Virus record (IMG/VR): IMGVR_UViG_3300011440_000014
Span: 1 to 44,331 of that record
Source of the DNA: a virus
Reading direction: 5' to 3' (one strand)
Length of the DNA stretch: 44,331 bases
Within the stretch, counting starts at the first letter, position 1; each line of letters starts with the position of its first letter. Below are positions 19,471 to 27,906 of the stretch, one piece after another. Both the position numbers and the translations under genes were made by a program. The notes under the pieces are model-generated. The model did no database searches, was not told where the DNA came from, and was given only the letters and a program-made list of their open reading frames with translations.

Positions 19471-20827
19471 GTATGTCCCCCGCCAGCAGTTTCTTGGCTT
19501 CCATAACAGGCGCCATCGCTGGGCGGTGCTGAATACCCATCGGCGAGCAGGGAAGACTGTCGCGCTGACCAATGATTTGATCGTTGGGGCCCTCCAGAAC
19601 CAACTGCGGAAGCCTCAGCTGGCCTATATTGGCCCCACATTCACCCAGGCGAAGCGTATTGCGTGGCAATACCTCAAGGATTATGCCGAACCGTACCTGT
19701 CCAAACCCCCCTCAGAGTCAGAGCTCAAGATCACTCTCCACGGTGAGCGGACGTTATATTGTCTCGGTGCCGACAATCCTGATTCACTCCGCGGAATGTA
19801 CCTTGATGGCGCGGTCATGGACGAGTACGCACTTTTTAGACCCTCTGTTTTCTCCACTATTATCCGGCCAGCCCTATCAGACAGGAACGGGTGGGGAGTC
19901 TTCGCCTCTACACCAAGAGGCAAGAACCTGTTTTATAGCGAGTACAAGAAAGCAATCAAAAACCCCAAGGAGTACTTCCAGCTCACCCTCAAAGCCTCAA
20001 TCAGCGGCCTGATCCACCCCCTTGAGCTGGAGGCCCTCCGCAAGGACATGGACCCGGAGGAATATGCGCAGGAGTATGAGTGTTCGTTCGATGCTGCTCT
20101 GAAAGGAGCCATCTATGCTGAAGAAATCAACGCAGTCTTCGCTGAGTTCAGGGTCAAACCCGGATTATATGATCCCAATCTCCCAACTCATGTGGTATTT
20201 GACCTGGGCTTCACAGATGCGACCGTCGCCATATATTGGCAAGAGGGCCCAGACGGCACAATCCGAATCGTCAACGTCGAAGTCACCAACGGAAAAGACA
20301 TCTTCCACCACATCGACCGCATTATACAGTTCAAAGGTCAAGCTGACCTAGGCAGCGTGTGGTTACCACACGATGCCAAAGCCAAGAACCTCCAAACGGG
20401 CAAGTCCATAATTGAGCAGTTCCTTGACAACGACATTCGGCCCCAGATCGTCCCCAATCACAAGGTTCGGGATCGGATCGCCGCCACACGGAACATTTTC
20501 CCCCGTGTACACTTTGACGAGGAAATCAGTGAGGACCTCCTGGAGGCCCTCAAGGGCTACCGGCGTGAATGGGACGACAATCTGCTCATGTTCAAGGACA
20601 TCCCGATGCACGACTGGTGCTCGGACTATGCGGATGCCTTCGGGTACATGGGTGTTGTTGCCGCCCCCAAATTCGGCAACTTGGGGACTGCTGATATGTC
20701 CCCCGACGCCATCAAGACACAGCAAGCCCGTGCTAAGAAGCACAACGCCCCTGGTGAGTACACCATGGCCAATCTCTTTCAGGACTATGAGGACCGTCAG
20801 AAGGGTCTTCGCAGGAGAATTCAATAA
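19463..20827 (+). CDS. Terminase large subunit
   Basis: 454 aa. ATPase: Walker A THRRAGKT (25-32), Walker B YLDGAVMDEYA (D120-E121), motif III FASTPRGKN. RNase H-like nuclease: first Asp in VVFDLGFTDATVA (D247), second in WLPHDAKAKN, third in HDWCSDYADAFGYM. It drives DNA into the prohead and cuts it. Start MLEYVPRQQF at 19463 is inside the small-subunit gene; the in-frame ORF extends further upstream but only as a shadow. The stop TAA shares its last A with the portal ATG. Confidence 0.95.
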   Translation: MLEYVPRQQFLGFHNRRHRWAVLNTHRRAGKTVALTNDLIVGALQNQLRKPQLAYIGPTFTQAKRIAWQYLKDYAEPYLSKPPSESELKITLHGERTLYCLGADNPDSLRGMYLDGAVMDEYALFRPSVFSTIIRPALSDRNGWGVFASTPRGKNLFYSEYKKAIKNPKEYFQLTLKASISGLIHPLELEALRKDMDPEEYAQEYECSFDAALKGAIYAEEINAVFAEFRVKPGLYDPNLPTHVVFDLGFTDATVAIYWQEGPDGTIRIVNVEVTNGKDIFHHIDRIIQFKGQADLGSVWLPHDAKAKNLQTGKSIIEQFLDNDIRPQIVPNHKVRDRIAATRNIFPRVHFDEEISEDLLEALKGYRREWDDNLLMFKDIPMHDWCSDYADAFGYMGVVAAPKFGNLGTADMSPDAIKTQQARAKKHNAPGEYTMANLFQDYEDRQKGLRRRIQ

Positions 20828-23076
20828 TGGCCGACAACTCCGCATCCATTGAGTCCCTGAAGGACAAGAAACTCACACCTTATGAGAGGTGGGAGGAAGA
20901 AATCAAGCAGGCCGAGCTTGAACTCAAGGAATTTCACAACCGTGGCAGAAAGGTCAACCGCCGGTTCCTGGACGAGCGTGATATGCTCGACTCGAACAAC
21001 AAGTGGTTCAATATCTACTATGCGAACACAAATATCATGGAGTCTGCGCTTTACGCGCAACTCCCGAAGCCTGCGGTCACACGGCGTTTCAAGGATTACG
21101 AGGATGACACGGCTCGGGTTGCGGGGCTCATCATCGAGCGTTCAATCACCCAAGACCTTGACGACCCTCGCGACACCTTTGACTCTACCATGCGATGTGC
21201 TGTCCAAGACAGGCTTATCCCTGGTCTCGCTGCCGCTTGGCTTCGACTGGAGACTGACACTACTGAAATACCCTATGATGGTGAAGGGGAAGCGCCCAAA
21301 GACTACGAGCCGATGAAGAAGATCACGGACCAGCGGGTATGCGTGGACTACGTGTACTGGCAAGACTTCATATGGTCCCCCTGCCGGGTCTGGGAAGAGC
21401 GCCGGTGGGTGGGTAAGAAGGTCTACATGGACCGTGACGCGCTCGTCAAACGCTTCGGTGAGAAGGTCGGGAAGGCTGTCCCCCTGGACTTCAAAGTGGA
21501 TGCCCTCCCCGCCCATGGCTCGACCCCGGGCACCACCCCGAAGCACGAGGCCATCAAGAAGGCCTGCGTGTACGAGATATGGGACAGGAACAAGAAGGAA
21601 GTGGTGTGGCTTTCCAAAGGCTACAAACACATCCTGGACACCAAGCCAGACCCGCTGAAGCTGGTCGGCTTTGAGCCCTGCCCCCGGCCCATGCTGGCCA
21701 ACATCACCACCTCCAATACTGTTCCCCGTCCTGACTACTACATGATCCAGGACCAGTACTCGGAGTTGGACACTGTTAACAATCGAGTCTCCATGCTGAT
21801 CCAGGCCTGTAAGGTCGTCGGAGTGTATGACCAGTCCGCCACCGGCATTTCACGGATGCTGACGGAGGGCTTCGACAATCAACTCATCCCGGTCGACAAC
21901 TGGGCGATGTTTGCCGAGAAGGGGGGCATCAAGGGTAACATAGACTGGCTCCCCCTCGACGTAGTGGTGGACGCCCTCACGCAACTCATCGCCAACCGCG
22001 ATCTGATAAAGGCGCAGATATATGAGCTCACAGGGATCAGCGACATTGTTCGAGGCGCTACCAAGGCCTCAGAAACACTCGGGGCGCAGGAGATCAAGTC
22101 CAAGTTCGCCTCCATCTCAATCAAAAAGCGTCAAGATGAGGTCGCCCGCTTCGCAGCCGACCTCCTTCGCATCAAAGCCGAAATCCAGGTCAAGCATTTT
22201 GACCCGGAGATTCTGGTTGAAAAGAGCAATATCGTCGCCACCGGGGTAGCCAACTTCAAGTACATCGGCCCGGCCATGAAGATGCTCCAGAAGGATGAGG
22301 GCTTCGAGTGGCGCATCCAGATCACGGCTGACTCTATTGCCCAGGCGGACTACGCCATGGAGAAGGCTGACCGGCTGGAGTTTCTGACTGCTGTGAGTGG
22401 CTACCTAGAGAAGGCGGCCATGATGTTCCAATCCGTCCCAGGATCAGCGGAACTGCTCGTGGGAATGCTGAAGTGGGCTGTCTCTGGCTTCCGCAATGCC
22501 TCGTCCATCGAGGGTATGCTCGACAAGGAACTGGATCACCTGTCCAAGACCCCGCCGCCACCCCCGCCGCCTGACCCGAACGCCCAGAAGATGGAGCTGG
22601 AGAAGGCCAAGATTGAGGGCAAGATGGAGTTGGACAAGAACAAGGCTGACATCGACATCAAGAAGGGTCAGCAGGAACTGGCTCTCAAGGAACGCCTCGG
22701 TGAGATGGAAATGCGTCTCAAGGAAATGGAACTCAAGTTCAAGGAGCAGGAGCTTGGCCTGAAGGCCCAAGAGCACGAGATGAATATGCAGTTCTCCGTG
22801 GCCGAGTCCGAGCGCAAGATGCAGACTGACGCCCAGGAGGCCCAGATGGACCTCGCCGCCCGGTCGCAGGAGCATGAGATGGACATCGAGCAGTCTCGGG
22901 AAGACCACGCCATGCAGCACGAGCAGGCTGAGGAAGATCATAAGATGCAGAGCAAGCAAGCTCAGGAAAGCCATAAGATGACGATGCAACAGACGAAAGA
23001 GGCTGGCGCCATCAAGACTCAGCAGATGAAGAAAGAGGCGGCAGCTAAGCCGAAACCCAATGGAGCCAAGAAATGA
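20827..23076 (+). CDS. Portal protein with long coiled-coil C-terminal extension
   Basis: 749 aa. Residues 1-575 are the podophage portal core: MESALYAQLPKPAVTRRFKD, then DYVYWQDFIWSPCRVWEERRW, MIQDQYSELDTVNNR and TLGAQEIKSKFASI. It would form the dodecameric channel at the packaging vertex. A Pro-run (KTPPPPPPPD) near 576-586 leads into about 160 residues of Lys/Glu/Gln/Met-rich heptad-like helix (repeated KEME, EQAEEDHKMQ, QESHKM units) and a basic end. The extension resembles the barrel/stem of some portals that reaches into the capsid, but is long. Confidence 0.9.
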   Translation: MADNSASIESLKDKKLTPYERWEEEIKQAELELKEFHNRGRKVNRRFLDERDMLDSNNKWFNIYYANTNIMESALYAQLPKPAVTRRFKDYEDDTARVAGLIIERSITQDLDDPRDTFDSTMRCAVQDRLIPGLAAAWLRLETDTTEIPYDGEGEAPKDYEPMKKITDQRVCVDYVYWQDFIWSPCRVWEERRWVGKKVYMDRDALVKRFGEKVGKAVPLDFKVDALPAHGSTPGTTPKHEAIKKACVYEIWDRNKKEVVWLSKGYKHILDTKPDPLKLVGFEPCPRPMLANITTSNTVPRPDYYMIQDQYSELDTVNNRVSMLIQACKVVGVYDQSATGISRMLTEGFDNQLIPVDNWAMFAEKGGIKGNIDWLPLDVVVDALTQLIANRDLIKAQIYELTGISDIVRGATKASETLGAQEIKSKFASISIKKRQDEVARFAADLLRIKAEIQVKHFDPEILVEKSNIVATGVANFKYIGPAMKMLQKDEGFEWRIQITADSIAQADYAMEKADRLEFLTAVSGYLEKAAMMFQSVPGSAELLVGMLKWAVSGFRNASSIEGMLDKELDHLSKTPPPPPPPDPNAQKMELEKAKIEGKMELDKNKADIDIKKGQQELALKERLGEMEMRLKEMELKFKEQELGLKAQEHEMNMQFSVAESERKMQTDAQEAQMDLAARSQEHEMDIEQSREDHAMQHEQAEEDHKMQSKQAQESHKMTMQQTKEAGAIKTQQMKKEAAAKPKPNGAKK

Positions 23077-23393
23077 CCAGAGAATGCTGGGTGTACCCCA
23101 ATGAAGGCCCCCCGTACCGTAAAGGTGAGAGACCACCAGGCCTCTCTAAGGGTGGCGTCACAATTCTTCCAGACCTGCCGGACTTCGTGTCCCCCATTGA
23201 TGGAAAACTATACTCTGGTCGCGCTGGATTGCGAGACCATTGCGCGCGGCATAATGTTGTACCCACTGCGGACCTCAAGGGACTCCCTCCCATGCCTGCC
23301 GCCGGGGACCTGCGATCAACCGAGCAGAAGCGAGCCGATGCGGACCACCGTAAGCGGCATATCATCAACCAAGTCAGCAAATACGATAGGTGA
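23073..23393 (+). CDS. Conserved phage protein between portal and scaffold (106 aa)
   Basis: ATGA overlap with portal. Contains DFVSPIDGKLYSGRAGLRDHCARHNVVPTADLKGLPPM (about 37-75), a motif I recognise from unnamed phage proteins at this position (S-P-I-D-G, then R-x-x-x-R-x-H-x-x-x-H). The C-terminus is basic and helical. Possibly a head-assembly accessory; function not known. Confidence 0.7.
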   Translation: MTRECWVYPNEGPPYRKGERPPGLSKGGVTILPDLPDFVSPIDGKLYSGRAGLRDHCARHNVVPTADLKGLPPMPAAGDLRSTEQKRADADHRKRHIINQVSKYDR

Positions 23394-23396
23394 CCC

Positions 23397-24467
23397 ATGG
23401 GCGACGAAACTGAAGTTGTAGACCGCAGAACGGCTATTGAAGCCGCGTTTGTACACCAAGAGGCGGCGGAAGCTGCCGAAACCCCGGAGGCCGCTGCACC
23501 GGCTCCGCCAGCCGCCCCGGTAGAGGCCCCCGCGCCCGAGGCGAAAGGCGCTGAGCAGCAACCGGAGGCCCCTGCGCAGAAGCCCGCAAAGGAAGCTACC
23601 GCCGCGCCGCTACCCGAACAGCCTTCCTTTCCTGTGGACAAGGCTCCCCAGTCGTGGCGTGCGCCTGCCCGGGCCAAATGGGATAAGATGGACCCGGAAG
23701 TACGGCAGGAGGTGATGAAGCGGGAACGCGAGACCACCAAGGTGCTCGGGGAGACTGCCCAGGTTCGGCAGTTCGCCAATCAGTTCCAGCAGATCGTTGC
23801 CCCTTACCAGGCTAGGATTGCGTCCATGGGCATTGACACCCTAGGCGCTGTCCACGAGCTTCTAAAGGGTGACTACTTGCTGGCTACTGCGCCGAAGACC
23901 CAGAAGGCTCAGCTGATGGCGAAGCTGATCAACGACTATGGCGTGGATATCATGGAGCTAGACGCCGCGCTGGCCGGAAAAGGCCCTGCTGACCCCGTGG
24001 ACTCGCAGGTAGAGAAGCTGCTCCAGGAACGGCTGGCCCCCTTCCAGCAGTACATCGCGAATCAGCAACGCACCGCTCAGGAGTACGAGCAGAGGTCCCA
24101 GGCTGAGGTCAATCAGACCATCGAACAGATGGAGGGTGATCCCAAATACCCCCATTTCGCCACTGTTCGGCTCGATATGGCCGATGCTATCGACCTGGCA
24201 GCGAAAAGAGGGCTTTACTTAACTCTTGATCAGGCCTATAATAGGGCTATTGCGATGAACCCAGAGGTAAGCGGCCAGGTAGCCGCCCAACAGCAAGCAG
24301 ATGCCCGGAAGACCGCAGCCCAGCAAGCCAATGCTAAGGCTCAGCGCGCTCTCGGGGCCTCAGTTTCTGTCGGTGGCGCGCCTAGTGGAGTACCGAGTGG
24401 GGCCTCAGGAGCAACTGATCGTCGTTCAGTAATCGAAGCAGCGTTCGAGCAGATCGGAGGAAGATAG
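23397..24467 (+). CDS. Capsid scaffolding protein
   Basis: 356 aa located between portal and major capsid. Acidic Ala/Pro/Glu-rich N-terminal region (10-75), then helical and coiled segments (QESWRAPARAKWDKM-like motif near 83-95; QVEKLLQERLAPFQQYI; RTAQEYEQRSQAEVNQTIEQ) and a Gln/Ala-rich helix before the end. A short motif occurs at both termini: DRRTAIEAAF at 8-17 and DRRSVIEAAF near 343-352. Composition, helicity and location are those of a scaffold; the C-terminal helix likely binds capsid. Contains an internal late-type promoter at 24214-24244. Confidence 0.8.
   Translation: MGDETEVVDRRTAIEAAFVHQEAAEAAETPEAAAPAPPAAPVEAPAPEAKGAEQQPEAPAQKPAKEATAAPLPEQPSFPVDKAPQSWRAPARAKWDKMDPEVRQEVMKRERETTKVLGETAQVRQFANQFQQIVAPYQARIASMGIDTLGAVHELLKGDYLLATAPKTQKAQLMAKLINDYGVDIMELDAALAGKGPADPVDSQVEKLLQERLAPFQQYIANQQRTAQEYEQRSQAEVNQTIEQMEGDPKYPHFATVRLDMADAIDLAAKRGLYLTLDQAYNRAIAMNPEVSGQVAAQQQADARKTAAQQANAKAQRALGASVSVGGAPSGVPSGASGATDRRSVIEAAFEQIGGR
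24212..24245 (+). promoter_or_regulatory. Internal late-type promoter for capsid genes
   Basis: TTTACT (24214-24219), 17-bp spacer, TATAAT (24237-24242) followed by AGGG, inside the scaffold coding region and 375 bp before the capsid start. Same architecture as the promoter at 19007-19035. Confidence 0.6.
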
Positions 24468-24608
24468 ATGTTAACCAATTTCATCCGTCGCATCCTCGGA
24501 GCCGCACATTTCCCGCTGCGGGAGATTCCGCTGAACCAGATCGAACCTCAGGTCTATCAACCACCAGTGGTGCCGAAGCCAAAACCGGTGCCGCCAGCAA
24601 CTTCATAG
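24468..24608 (+). CDS. Small protein before the capsid gene (46 aa)
   Basis: ATG 24468 directly abuts the scaffold stop, with a strong CGGAGGAAG site 5 bases upstream. Reads MLTNFIRRILGAAHFPLRE, then a Pro/Val/Gln-rich tail ending VPKPKPVPPATS. Amphipathic N-terminal helix and proline-rich extended tail; no family. Tight spacing on both sides (10 bases to the capsid start) argues for a real cistron, perhaps a minor head protein. Confidence 0.6.
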   Translation: MLTNFIRRILGAAHFPLREIPLNQIEPQVYQPPVVPKPKPVPPATS

Positions 24609-24617
24609 GAGCCAATC

Positions 24618-25628
24618 ATGGCATTCCCCAATAATGCGATTACCGACATCATCGCTACGACCATTCAGAGCCGCACCGGCCAGATCGCGGACAACGTGAC
24701 GTCCAACAACGCCCTGCTGACCAAGCTGAAGAAGCGTGGCAACATCAAGACGTTCTCGGGCGGCAACGTCATCATGCAAGAGCTGAGCTTCGCGTCCAAC
24801 GGCAACGCCGGCTGGTACAGCGGGTATGAGACCCTGCCCATCGCGGCGCAGGACGTTCTGAGTGCAGCTCAGTTCGACATCAAGCAGGCTGCTTGCCCAG
24901 TGACGATCAGCGGTCTGGAGCAACTCCAGAACGCGGGCAAGGAGCAGATCATTGACCTTCTGGACGCTCGGATGGAAGTTGCCGAGTCGTCCATGGCCAA
25001 TCTGCTGTCGTCTGGACTGTACTCAGATGGTACTGCTGCCGGCGGCAAGCAGGTCGATGGCCTGAAAAAGCTGGTGGCCGCGGTTCCCACGAACATCGTT
25101 GGCGGCATCGACCGCGCCACGTGGCTGTTCTGGAAGAATCAAGTCGTCAGCGCTTCCGGCGCCACGGCTGCGACCATCCAGGGCAAGTTCAATGAGATGT
25201 GGGCCAAGCTGGTTCGCGGCTCGGATCGCCCCGACCTGATCCTGGTGGACAACCTCACTTGGTCTCTGTACATGGCTTCCCTCCAGGCCATCCAGCGCTT
25301 CTCCGACACCGAGACAGCCAAGCTGGGCTTCGTCAGCGTCAAGTACATGGACGCCGATGTGGTCCTCGACGGCGGCATGCAGATCAACTGGTCCTCCACC
25401 GGCGCTGCCGGAACGACCCCTGAATCTGTCCCGATCGGTGCCGGCAATGCGTACTTCCTCAACACGAAGTACATCCACTATCGTCCGCACTCCAGCCGGA
25501 ACATGGTCCCCCTGTCCCCAGGTCAACGCTACAGCGTGAACCAGGACGCGGCTGTCCAAATCCTGGCCTGGGCGGGGAACATGACGGCCTCTGGCCTCCA
25601 GTTCCAAGGCCGGATGACCTCCACCTAA
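24618..25628 (+). CDS. Major capsid protein (HK97-fold type)
   Basis: 336 aa, strong AGGAG site upstream. The sequence begins MAFPNNAITDIIATTIQSRT with TSNNALLTKLKKRGN; a central VTISGLEQLQNAGKEQIIDLLDARMEVAESSMAN helix (spine-type), a P-domain region LILVDNLTWSLYMASLQAIQRF, and MNFDG-like VVLDGGMQI. The end, HSSRNMVPLSPGQRYSVNQDAAVQILAWAGNMT, is usual for podophage coat proteins. Position after the scaffold fits. No protease gene is evident, so cleavage is unlikely. Confidence 0.9.
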   Translation: MAFPNNAITDIIATTIQSRTGQIADNVTSNNALLTKLKKRGNIKTFSGGNVIMQELSFASNGNAGWYSGYETLPIAAQDVLSAAQFDIKQAACPVTISGLEQLQNAGKEQIIDLLDARMEVAESSMANLLSSGLYSDGTAAGGKQVDGLKKLVAAVPTNIVGGIDRATWLFWKNQVVSASGATAATIQGKFNEMWAKLVRGSDRPDLILVDNLTWSLYMASLQAIQRFSDTETAKLGFVSVKYMDADVVLDGGMQINWSSTGAAGTTPESVPIGAGNAYFLNTKYIHYRPHSSRNMVPLSPGQRYSVNQDAAVQILAWAGNMTASGLQFQGRMTST

Positions 25629-25637
25629 GGAGCCATC

Positions 25638-25871
25638 ATGGACGAAGCTGTTGTCACTAAACTGCTTCAGGACGCGAAGGCTCTGTATGACGTGGGTAAG
25701 TTCTCCACGCTGTATCAGGACGAGTTCTTCGCGGCCATGATGGAGCAGATTCCGCCGCCGGCACCCCCGCCGTCGCCCGCGCCACCGCCTGCCTCGGATA
25801 ACCTGTTCGAGGAAAGCGACGGTATCCAATCAACCGCTACGGTGACTCCGGTCACTCGAAAGGGGAAATGA
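25638..25871 (+). CDS. Small protein following the capsid gene (77 aa)
   Basis: AAGGAG precedes ATG 25638. Helical N-terminus (VTKLLQDAKALYDVGKF), Pro-rich linker (PPPAPPPSPAPPPASD), and a polar end TVTPVTRKGK. ATGA overlap with the next gene. Unknown family; a head-associated linker protein is plausible from its place. Confidence 0.6.
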   Translation: MDEAVVTKLLQDAKALYDVGKFSTLYQDEFFAAMMEQIPPPAPPPSPAPPPASDNLFEESDGIQSTATVTPVTRKGK

Positions 25872-26326
25872 TGACCACCGACAACGCTGCGGCGCAAATC
25901 GGCTCGCTGACGCCAGCTACCAAGAAGATTCCATCTATCGGAGCGTATGTCCAAGACAAGGACGCGCCCACCGCTGACGGCTCTTATTGGGGCATTGGCC
26001 CAGGGGTCTGGAGCTACAACTGGCTGGGCGAAGCTGCGGGGTTCACCGCCCCTAGCAATGCTGGCCCAACGGGCATCGTGAACGTGAATTCACCGCCCGA
26101 TACGCCGGACCAGATCGGCAAGAAGGCCATCTGGTCCACCATCACGGCTAACCTCACGGTGCCTACGGATGGCCGGGTCGGCGTGACTGCGGGCGGCATC
26201 GCTACCGCTGCTCTGGGAACTGGCGCCTACGAGGTCATGATCCCTGCCGGTACGGTGCTCGTTTACCAAGCTGGGCCGCCCCTGGTCCAGCCGTACTTCT
26301 GGGCGTTTGAATACGTCGCACCGTAA
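25868..26326 (+). CDS. Putative head-decoration or head-fibre protein (152 aa)
   Basis: Begins MMTTDNAAAQIGSLTP; a second ATG follows directly and is an equal choice. Compact beta-rich, Gly/Pro/Ala-rich protein: IGAYVQDKDAPTADGSYWGIGPGVWSYNW, LTVPTDGRVGVTAGGIATA. The location right after the capsid gene suggests a head surface protein. No family identified. Confidence 0.55.
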   Translation: MMTTDNAAAQIGSLTPATKKIPSIGAYVQDKDAPTADGSYWGIGPGVWSYNWLGEAAGFTAPSNAGPTGIVNVNSPPDTPDQIGKKAIWSTITANLTVPTDGRVGVTAGGIATAALGTGAYEVMIPAGTVLVYQAGPPLVQPYFWAFEYVAP

Positions 26327-26715
26327 TGCTGAACCATCAACTCATCCTGACGGACTCCGAGGGTCGCCTGCGTTGTACGCTGTTGCCCCCCGATCCGCTG
26401 AACTTCAACGGCGGCACGCCCGTTCAGGATGGGTTGCTCTGTATAGAGTACATTGACGGTGAGGTTTACGTCAATGGATTAAGCTACACCCTACAGGGGG
26501 TGATTACCGCCGATCAGGAGGCCAGCCCCTCTACCAACGGCAATCCCTTCGTTAGCGATAGTGGAAGACTGAGGTCATCCGTAGGGGGCATACCAAGCGT
26601 GTGGCTCTACGGATTGCCTTTCGATGAGAACGGGAATATGTGTATCGTCCTGGACGAGCCACCCCCTGTCGACACCCGCGCCTTCAGCAGCGCATTCAGT
26701 AACGCTTTCGATTGA
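26326..26715 (+). CDS. Hypothetical virion protein (129 aa)
   Basis: TAATG one-base overlap with the previous gene. Sequence MLNHQLILTDSEGRLRC, then CIEYIDGEVYVNGLSYTLQG, a Ser/Gly-rich stretch, and ends DTRAFSSAFSNAFD, which resembles the FSSAFGNGFD-like C-terminus of some phage appendage proteins. Beta-rich and soluble. Probably structural by position. Confidence 0.55.
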   Translation: MLNHQLILTDSEGRLRCTLLPPDPLNFNGGTPVQDGLLCIEYIDGEVYVNGLSYTLQGVITADQEASPSTNGNPFVSDSGRLRSSVGGIPSVWLYGLPFDENGNMCIVLDEPPPVDTRAFSSAFSNAFD

Positions 26716-26723
26716 GGACTATT

Positions 26724-27293
26724 ATGCCCCGTAGAACCATCATAGCCCTCCGCGAGCAAGTCGGTCTCACTCTCCCGGACAACACTACGGGGCTTATCAG
26801 CGCGGCGGTGGTCCGAGATATGTTCAAGGACACCATCGACACGTTTGCCCCCGGTTACGGCATCGTGTCCTCTGAGTCCCTCAACATGGCTGCTCTAGGA
26901 GTAACACCCCGTGCGATACCCTTCACCACCATCTTGGCTGCGACGGATGACTATACTGTTGTACTTGCAGCTGGCTCGATTACGCGACTGGCTGCTGGGC
27001 TTCCTTCGACGGTGAACCGTGTCTCCTTCTACGCTGACGTCGCCGCCCCTGCCGGGGATGAGATGGTCTTCTCCTTGTTCCGCGACGGGGTGGACATCCC
27101 CGGCGGTATCACGGTCAGCGGCCAAGGCATCGGCAACCGAGTCCAGGCCGCTTTTAGCGTGGGTAACAGCGGCGAGGATACGCTGGACCACGTGTACGAT
27201 ATTCGGGTCTCCAAGATCACTGGAGGCGCTGATGACGTCGAACTGGATAACATCCGGTTCATTGTTGAGTACGTGCCGACCATCGGCATTTAA
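26724..27293 (+). CDS. Hypothetical virion protein (189 aa)
   Basis: ATG 26724 (MPRRTIIALREQVGLTLPDN) with GAGGA 5 bases upstream; a TTG four codons earlier is less likely. N-terminal helix with TTGLISAAVVRDMFKDTID (a usual lead-in of phage head/neck-associated proteins), then a jelly-roll-like beta region (NRVSFYADVAAPAGDEMVFSLFRDG, NRVQAAFSVGNSGEDTLDHVYDIRV). It may be a decoration or fibre-like trimer. Confidence 0.55.
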   Translation: MPRRTIIALREQVGLTLPDNTTGLISAAVVRDMFKDTIDTFAPGYGIVSSESLNMAALGVTPRAIPFTTILAATDDYTVVLAAGSITRLAAGLPSTVNRVSFYADVAAPAGDEMVFSLFRDGVDIPGGITVSGQGIGNRVQAAFSVGNSGEDTLDHVYDIRVSKITGGADDVELDNIRFIVEYVPTIGI

Positions 27294-27306
27294 CCCAGGA
27301 ACAGAA

Positions 27307-27903
27307 ATGTCCACCGATACCATCGATTTCGCAATGAATTTTGAAGATGCTCAGCAACAGGAGGCTGACCGCAAGTTGTTCGTCGTGTTCTACCGGGACG
27401 TACAGAAGAACGAACTCAAGTCCATCGAGGCGGGTCGCCCCATCTTCGATGAGATCGACCTCGTCAAGATCGTCACGCCAGGCTCTCGTGACTCGTTTGT
27501 CGGCATCGCTGACTACGAGTACCAGCAGCGCTTCCCGACGCATTGGGCCCGGTACAAGCAGGGCAAGTCGCAGGAGATCAGCGGCACGCCTCTGAACCAG
27601 CTTCCCTGGCTCGGCATCGCCCAGATAGCGGAGTTCAACGCGGTGGGGTGCCATACGGTGGAGCAACTCGTCGGCATGGCCGACCAGGTCAGCCAGAAGT
27701 TCATGGGCCACCACGCCATCAAGCAGCGGGCGGCTCAGTACCTGAATCTGGCCAAGGAGAACGCGCCTCTGATGAAGATGGAGGCCGAGCTCAAGAAGCG
27801 TGACGACGAGATCAGTCAGCTTCAGGAAACGGTTAACGCCCTGGTGGCCCGCGATAAGGCGAACCAGGCTGCTCAAAAGGTGGCGGCACCTGGCAAGGGG
27901 TAA
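27307..27903 (+). CDS. Structural protein with helix-hairpin-helix-like centre and C-terminal coiled coil (198 aa)
   Basis: ATG 27307 with AGGAACAG upstream. N-terminal beta region with FVVFYRDVQKNELKSIEAGRPIFDEIDLVKI (about 23-53), then PLNQLPWLGIAQIAEFNAVGCHTVEQLVGMADQ (about 97-130; helix-hairpin-helix-like spacing), and a C-terminal heptad helix MEAELKKRDDEISQLQETV. I know this pattern from unnamed podophage head-tail region proteins. Role unknown. Confidence 0.6.
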   Translation: MSTDTIDFAMNFEDAQQQEADRKLFVVFYRDVQKNELKSIEAGRPIFDEIDLVKIVTPGSRDSFVGIADYEYQQRFPTHWARYKQGKSQEISGTPLNQLPWLGIAQIAEFNAVGCHTVEQLVGMADQVSQKFMGHHAIKQRAAQYLNLAKENAPLMKMEAELKKRDDEISQLQETVNALVARDKANQAAQKVAAPGKG

Positions 27904-27906
27904 GAT

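Noticed and set aside
23045-23779. Long leftward frame opposite the scaffold and its upstream gene (244 codons), and similar long antisense frames at 22444-23136, 25023-25829 and 41167-42120
   Set aside because: They are antisense shadows caused by biased codon use and repeats; no start sites, and the sense genes are clear.
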